A stretch of 6,783 bases of DNA from Chloroflexota bacterium (GTDB taxonomy: Bacteria; Chloroflexota; UBA5177; JANWHV01). Positions 1 through 6,783 of this stretch are shown here, in pieces. A model generated the notes under the pieces. It had not been told where the DNA came from. It worked only from the letters and a program-made list of their open reading frames with translations, and searched no databases. The stretch's first letter is position 1, and each line of letters opens with the position of its first letter. The position numbers were made by a program, and so were the translations under genes. Where the stretch lies: assembly GCA_025924845.1 (NCBI GenBank), contig JAICHN010000286.1, forward strand, positions 1-6,783. Direction: 5' to 3'.

Positions 1-630
1 GCGGTCGATACCCTGACCTTCGGCCTCGAAACGGACCTGGGCACCTACGCCGGCGTCCCTGATCTGACCTGCACGGCGGTCTTCCAACAAGGGCTCCGCA
101 TGGCCATCGCGGGCAGCGTGCTTTACGGTGCCTATGGGGGCGTGCGGGCGATCGGTGCCCTGGGCGAGGCGGGGGCTGCAGCAATTCCCGTAGAGGACGG
201 GCCGATAGTAAGTCCGGCATCAAGTGCAGCGAATGCAACTCGCCTGTCGCAGCAACTTCTCCAGCAGGAATTCGAGTCGAGATTTACGGGGAATATCGCG
301 AATCTTTCAAGTCTTGTGCGTGTAGAGGGCCTGGCAAAATTGCCGGCGGACATCGGTTTAAGCCCGGAGCTAATTCGAGCTAGTCGGCAAATAATTCCTG
401 GTGTAACACTCAATAACCCATGGGTGATCAAGGAACTCACCAGCGACGGAAGCAACATTGCAGACTGGGGCAAATACACGTCTGAGACAATCAGGAGTCC
501 ATTGGGGCCAGTCCAGGTACATTTCTACTTCAATAAAGTCACAGGAGTAGTAAACACAACCATCGACTACAAGCTAATCTACACTGGAGTTGCGAGAACG
601 GTAAAGCCGATTCCGCCGACTACAAGCTAA
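1..630 (+). CDS. C-terminal part of an RHS-type polymorphic toxin (5' end outside window)
   Basis: The frame is open from base 1 to the TAA at 628-630, giving 209 visible residues, so the Met at base 100 is not the real start. Residues 1-60 are Gly/Ala-rich, begin AVDTLTFGLETDLG, and resemble the linker that follows the RHS core in secreted polymorphic toxins. From about residue 61 the base composition drops (73% GC in row 121-180, 55% in 181-240, 45% in 481-600), the usual sign of a swapped toxin tip. Residues about 80-200 form a compact domain with helices, then NNPW at 138-141, GKY at 157-159, QVHFY at 172-176, TGVV and DYKLIYTG from 189. From memory, a KY..T..SP.G..QVHFY.N..TG.V...DYK pattern closes many toxin and hemagglutinin-like proteins. 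I cannot name the family or its activity, and no catalytic residues are proven. A probable immunity gene follows 22 bases downstream. The last nine residues (KPIPPTTS region) lie beyond a duplicated C-terminus and look like an accident of recombination. Confidence 0.62.
   Translation, partial: AVDTLTFGLETDLGTYAGVPDLTCTAVFQQGLRMAIAGSVLYGAYGGVRAIGALGEAGAAAIPVEDGPIVSPASSAANATRLSQQLLQQEFESRFTGNIANLSSLVRVEGLAKLPADIGLSPELIRASRQIIPGVTLNNPWVIKELTSDGSNIADWGKYTSETIRSPLGPVQVHFYFNKVTGVVNTTIDYKLIYTGVARTVKPIPPTTS
564..597 (+). repeat. Imperfect direct repeat, copy 1 (in the toxin frame)
   Basis: Bases 564-597 match bases 617-650 at 30 of 34 positions, with differences at repeat positions 15, 22, 27 and 29. 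The offset is 53 bases, which is not a multiple of three. Copy 1 is read in the toxin frame as DYKLIYTGVAR, followed by a further 12 codons to the stop. The alignment decays on both sides, so this is not a simple fresh tandem duplication. Confidence 0.85.
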
Positions 631-656
631 GCTACACGGGAGCTCCGAGACAGTGA
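617..656 (+). pseudogene. Displaced former C-terminus of a toxin gene (repeat copy 2)
   Basis: Copy 2 of the repeat, read one frame away from the current toxin, gives DYKLSYTGAPRQ and a TGA at 654-656. It matches DYKLIYTGVAR of copy 1 at 8 of 11 residues. The TGA overlaps the immunity start as GTGA (653-656), the standard spacing of a coupled toxin/immunity pair, whereas the live toxin frame stops earlier at 630. I infer that this is the 3' tip of an earlier or related toxin gene left behind when a new tip arrived. The alternative is that one indel between the copies broke an originally longer toxin frame. Confidence 0.55.
638..642 (+). promoter_or_regulatory. Ribosome binding site of the immunity gene
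   Basis: GGGAG lies 10 bases before the GTG at 653 and supports that start over the in-frame GTG at 659. It lies inside repeat copy 2. The equivalent position in copy 1 reads TGGAG, so only the second copy carries the full GGGAG. Confidence 0.5.
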
Positions 657-1324
657 GAGTGAGATGCATTAAAATTGTCGATCCAGCAACTGGTCGTGAG
701 GACGCCAGAACACGCGACGGTTGGATCACTGTCGGAAAGGAATACATTGTTCTATCGATTGATGCCTATCCCGGCGACGGTGTCCTTCTTCGGTTTATTG
801 CGGATAACGGACTCACCGCTGGACTGCAGAGTTCGGTTCAATTCTTGACTACATGCACGAAGCTACCTTCGATCTGGTGTGTTCAAGTTGGCGCTCAGGG
901 TGTCGTCCACCTTGCACCGCCCGATTGGCTTCGTGCTGATTTTTGGGAGGACTATTTTAATATGCAGCCCGCTGCCCTAGCGCAGTTTGAGACACAGCGA
1001 GCGATCATCGAGGCGGAAGATTCCGGAAAGTATATTGAAACCAATCCAAGGGTGCATCTAAAGGAACTCATTGAGATGTACCTGGATGGCGTTGATCGAT
1101 CGCCGGATCATATTCAGCACATTCGAGATCTTCTCAACGAACAGTTCAGCGGCACCGTCATTAAGGAGGAGCTGGAATTTTACCTCGCAGCATACTCATC
1201 GAATCCGGGTAAGGCAAACCGAGTCGATGAGGCTGCGCTAATTAGGACGTTGTGGTATGTCTGGTCAGTCTATCTATCGGAGGACAACAGCAAGGATACC
1301 AATCCGTCAAACCTAAATCTCTGA
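653..1324 (+). CDS. Probable immunity protein for the upstream RHS toxin, two-domain
   Basis: This 223-residue protein starts at GTG 653, giving MRVRCIKIVDPATGRE, and ends at TGA 1322-1324. It has no signal peptide or membrane segment, so it is probably cytoplasmic, as expected of a protein that neutralises a toxin. Residues 1-115 match, from memory, a family of small proteins next to polymorphic toxins: an MKVKCI-like opening, WITVGKEYIVL at 24-34, LPSIWCVQV at 71-79 and WLRADFWEDYF at 92-102. The name of that family is not certain. Residues about 134-210 are a second, helical part (VHLKELIEMYL, then QFSGTVIKEELEFYLAAYSS and VDEAALIRTLWYVW). This resembles a separate small immunity-like module, so the protein may be a fusion. 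The gene is low in GC like the toxin tip (38% in row 1021-1080), which suggests they moved together. The gene is 22 bases after the live toxin stop and overlaps the relic toxin stop by four bases. It is close behind the toxin on the same strand, so co-transcription is likely. Confidence 0.6.
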   Translation: MRVRCIKIVDPATGREDARTRDGWITVGKEYIVLSIDAYPGDGVLLRFIADNGLTAGLQSSVQFLTTCTKLPSIWCVQVGAQGVVHLAPPDWLRADFWEDYFNMQPAALAQFETQRAIIEAEDSGKYIETNPRVHLKELIEMYLDGVDRSPDHIQHIRDLLNEQFSGTVIKEELEFYLAAYSSNPGKANRVDEAALIRTLWYVWSVYLSEDNSKDTNPSNLNL

Positions 1325-1363
1325 TCCTCGGATGAAAATGCTGCACCACCAAGGGTGTAGTAG

Positions 1364-1480
1364 TTAACTGATGTGTCCGTAGCATATGACAGCAGTAAGC
1401 GCACGGGATTGTACGACGTTACGCGCTTGGAGAAAGGCAACTACATCATCCTATCGCGTGCGCCTCCATTTGCACGCTAA
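1364..1480 (+). pseudogene. Short orphan reading frame, possible relic of a toxin or immunity 3' end
   Basis: The 1325-1491 gap holds no intact gene. One frame is open for 38 codons from 1364 to TAA 1478-1480 and reads as protein-like sequence, including TGLYDVTRLEKGNYIILSRA. Two TAG codons (1358-1363) stand directly before it, and there is no start with a usable ribosome binding site; GTG 1373 is the only candidate. Its place between an immunity gene and an RHS core fragment suggests the tail of an older tip module. I do not recognise the family. It could be chance, since 38 codons is short. A 4-bp CACC/GGTG hairpin at 1347-1357 is too weak to be called a terminator. Confidence 0.3.
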
Positions 1481-1491
1481 TCTCTTCATGA

Positions 1492-1930
1492 ATCACCCGT
1501 CGACTACTCGGTTCCCTCGTCACCACTACCGCGTACCTCCTCACAGAGGTGACCGGAGCGGGGGAATCACCGGGCAGCAGCTTTGCCTACAGCTACGACC
1601 TGGCGGGGAACCGGACCGGGGTGACGGTGGACGGCACCGCAATTCTCACCAACCCCTACGACGCGGCGGACCAAGTGGAGGGATGGACCTACGACGGGGC
1701 CGGGAACCTCACCAGCGACGGCACCACCAGCTACGCCTATGACGCGACGAACGACTTGACCGGCACGACCACTACCGGGCAGACCACCGGCTACGCCTAC
1801 AACGGCAACGGTACCCTGGTGGGCCAGACCGCCAACGGCACCACCACCGGCTACCTGTACGGCAGCGACATCGCACCGCTGGCCGCGACGACCGGTAGTG
1901 CCCGCACCTGGTATGGGATCGATGGGCAGG

Positions 1931-1938
<8 letters not shown>
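1492..1938 (+). pseudogene. Internal fragment of an RHS/YD-repeat core
   Basis: The frame is open from 1492 (after TGA 1489-1491) and carries typical YD repeats: FAYSYDLAGNRTGVTVDG, WTYDGAGNLTSDGTTSYAYD, TTGYAYNGNGTLVGQT and TTGYLYGSD, then RTWYGIDGQG, which in RHS cores precedes an SVRQ-like continuation. YD repeats build the beta-cocoon that encloses RHS toxins. Recognisable similarity begins at about 1501 (RLLGSLVTTTAYLLTEVTG), with no start codon or ribosome binding site for a protein beginning there, and stops at about 1933. After that the frame runs into the antisense of lacZ as far as TAA 1993-1995. The piece lacks the N-terminal secretion parts, the DPxG-type end of the core and any toxin tip, so it is a non-functional remnant. 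It probably came from a second or duplicated rhs gene. The frame itself is intact, which suggests recent truncation or a role as recombination substrate. Confidence 0.8.
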
Positions 1939-6205
<4,267 letters not shown>

Positions 6206-6209
<4 letters not shown>

Positions 6210-6783
6210 GCCGTCTCCTCATTGCTTACATCGGGCAGCGCTTGGTAGGGTAAAACGACGTGGAACGTGGCTCCCTTGCCCACCCCTGCCGATTCCGCCC
6301 AAATCCGGCCCCCATGCGCCTGCACGATCCCGCGACTGATATAGAGGCCGAGTCCTAAACCCTGGCCTTGCGGTAGACCGCCCTGCTCGAAGCGCGCGAA
6401 GACCCGTTCCAGGGCATCAGGGGCGATCCCCATCCCCTCGTCACGTACGCTGATATGGAGTTCGCGGGCTTCCTCGGCCACGGTAATGGTGATCGCGCCG
6501 CGCGCCGCGTAGCGCACGGCGTTCCCAAGCAGATTCACCAGTACTTGCCGTATCTTCCGCTGGTCGACGGGCCAGAGAAGAGAGTCCGGCGCGTCCACTA
6601 TGATCGTGTGGGCGGTCGTGGTCGATTGCATCTGCTCCGCCACCTCGCGCGCCAGGCTCACCACATTCACGGCCCCGATGTCTACGACGAGTCGACCGAT
6701 TTGCGAACGCGCTACGTCAAGTAAGTCGTTGATCAGTGCCACCATGCGCGAGATCTGTTCCTCGATCGCCGCGACATGAACCA
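6206..6783 (-). CDS. Sensor histidine kinase, C-terminal part (5' end outside window)
   Basis: The frame is open to the right edge, giving 192 residues; the Met at 6745 is internal. Residues 1-28 (VHVAAIEEQISRMVALINDLLDVARS) are the second helix of a HisKA dimerisation domain. The phosphorylated histidine and any sensor domains lie beyond the window. The HATPase_c domain follows. Its N-box, RKIRQVLVNLLGNAVRYA, has the Mg-ATP asparagine in NLLGNA (83-88). The G1 box is RDEGMGIAPD, the F box is FARFEQG, and the G2 box, GQGLGLGLYISRGIVQAHGG, lies at about 139-158. The end, GKGATFHVVLP, closes the domain. All ATP-binding boxes are intact, so the kinase is probably active. No receiver domain follows, and the partner regulator is not visible. 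The stop overlaps thiO as ATGA, so the kinase is co-translated with thiO and lacZ. Its signal cannot be inferred from this part. Confidence 0.9.
6215..6220 (-). promoter_or_regulatory. Ribosome binding site of thiO inside the kinase gene
   Basis: On the minus strand GAGGAG lies 5 bases before ATG 6209. It is also read as Glu-Glu in the kinase C-terminus (SNEETA). With the ATGA stop/start overlap this indicates translational coupling. Confidence 0.65.

Larger units (their letters stand above)
181..1500. other. Low-GC toxin-tip/immunity cassette
   Basis: GC counted by 60-base rows is 67% (61-120), 73% (121-180), 55% (181-240), 50% (301-360), 45% (481-600), 53% (661-720), 38% (1021-1080), 48% (1321-1380), 50% (1441-1500), 63% (1501-1560), 65% (1621-1680). 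The dip starts inside the RHS-type reading frame and ends where RHS core homology resumes. This fits a horizontally acquired toxin/immunity module placed between RHS sequences, but exact borders are not visible. Confidence 0.6.

Noticed and set aside
132..479. Antisense open frame across the toxin domain
   Set aside because: The sense frame is open to the window edge and has family-like motifs; the antisense frame has none.
1347..1357. CACC-AAG-GGTG hairpin after the immunity gene
   Set aside because: A four-base stem without a T-run is too weak to be a terminator.
1386..1742. Open frame of 118 codons beginning in the 1325-1491 gap
   Set aside because: Its second half is the RHS YD-repeat region read in the wrong frame, and it has no ribosome binding site or protein-like pattern.
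1780..1860. Repeated ACCACCGGCTAC stretches
   Set aside because: They encode successive TTGY units of the YD repeat, so they are protein repeats and not a CRISPR or mobile element.

Overview
This looks like a high-GC bacterial chromosome. The flanks, counted on sampled 60-base rows, are about 63-75% GC. The mix of an RHS/YD-repeat locus, a full-length GH2 beta-galactosidase, a ThiO-like amine oxidase and an HK of this style would fit a Chloroflexota/Thermomicrobia-type or other soil or thermophile bacterium. I cannot fix the taxon from the sequence alone.

The window has two halves that face each other. The left half (1 to about 1935, + strand) is a polymorphic-toxin locus. It holds the 3' end of a large RHS-type protein with a C-terminal toxin-like domain (1-630), a probable immunity gene (653-1324), a short broken reading frame (about 1364-1480) and an in-frame but headless and tailless piece of an RHS/YD-repeat core (about 1492-1935). 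GC content drops sharply at about position 181 and recovers at about 1500. A low-GC toxin/immunity cassette therefore sits between two RHS-like high-GC segments, as expected for modular exchange of RHS toxin tips.

The main novelty is at the toxin/immunity boundary. The last codons of the toxin are duplicated in an imperfect 34-base direct repeat offset by 53 bases. The first copy is in the toxin frame. The second is out of frame and, read in its own frame, ends in a TGA that overlaps the immunity gene's GTG start as GTGA. This looks like the scar of a toxin-tip replacement or duplication that kept the old 3' end, its ribosome binding site and its coupling to the immunity gene.

The right half (1939-6783, - strand) is a tight operon read from right to left: the 3' part of a sensor histidine kinase, a ThiO-like glycine/D-amino-acid oxidase coupled by an ATGA overlap, and a complete lacZ-type beta-galactosidase 17 bases further on. 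The lacZ stop codon lies only a few bases from the end of the RHS fragment, so the two halves meet at a recombination junction with no intergenic spacer or visible terminator.

The three operon genes do not form a pathway I recognise. The promoter of the operon and the start of the RHS gene both lie outside the window.
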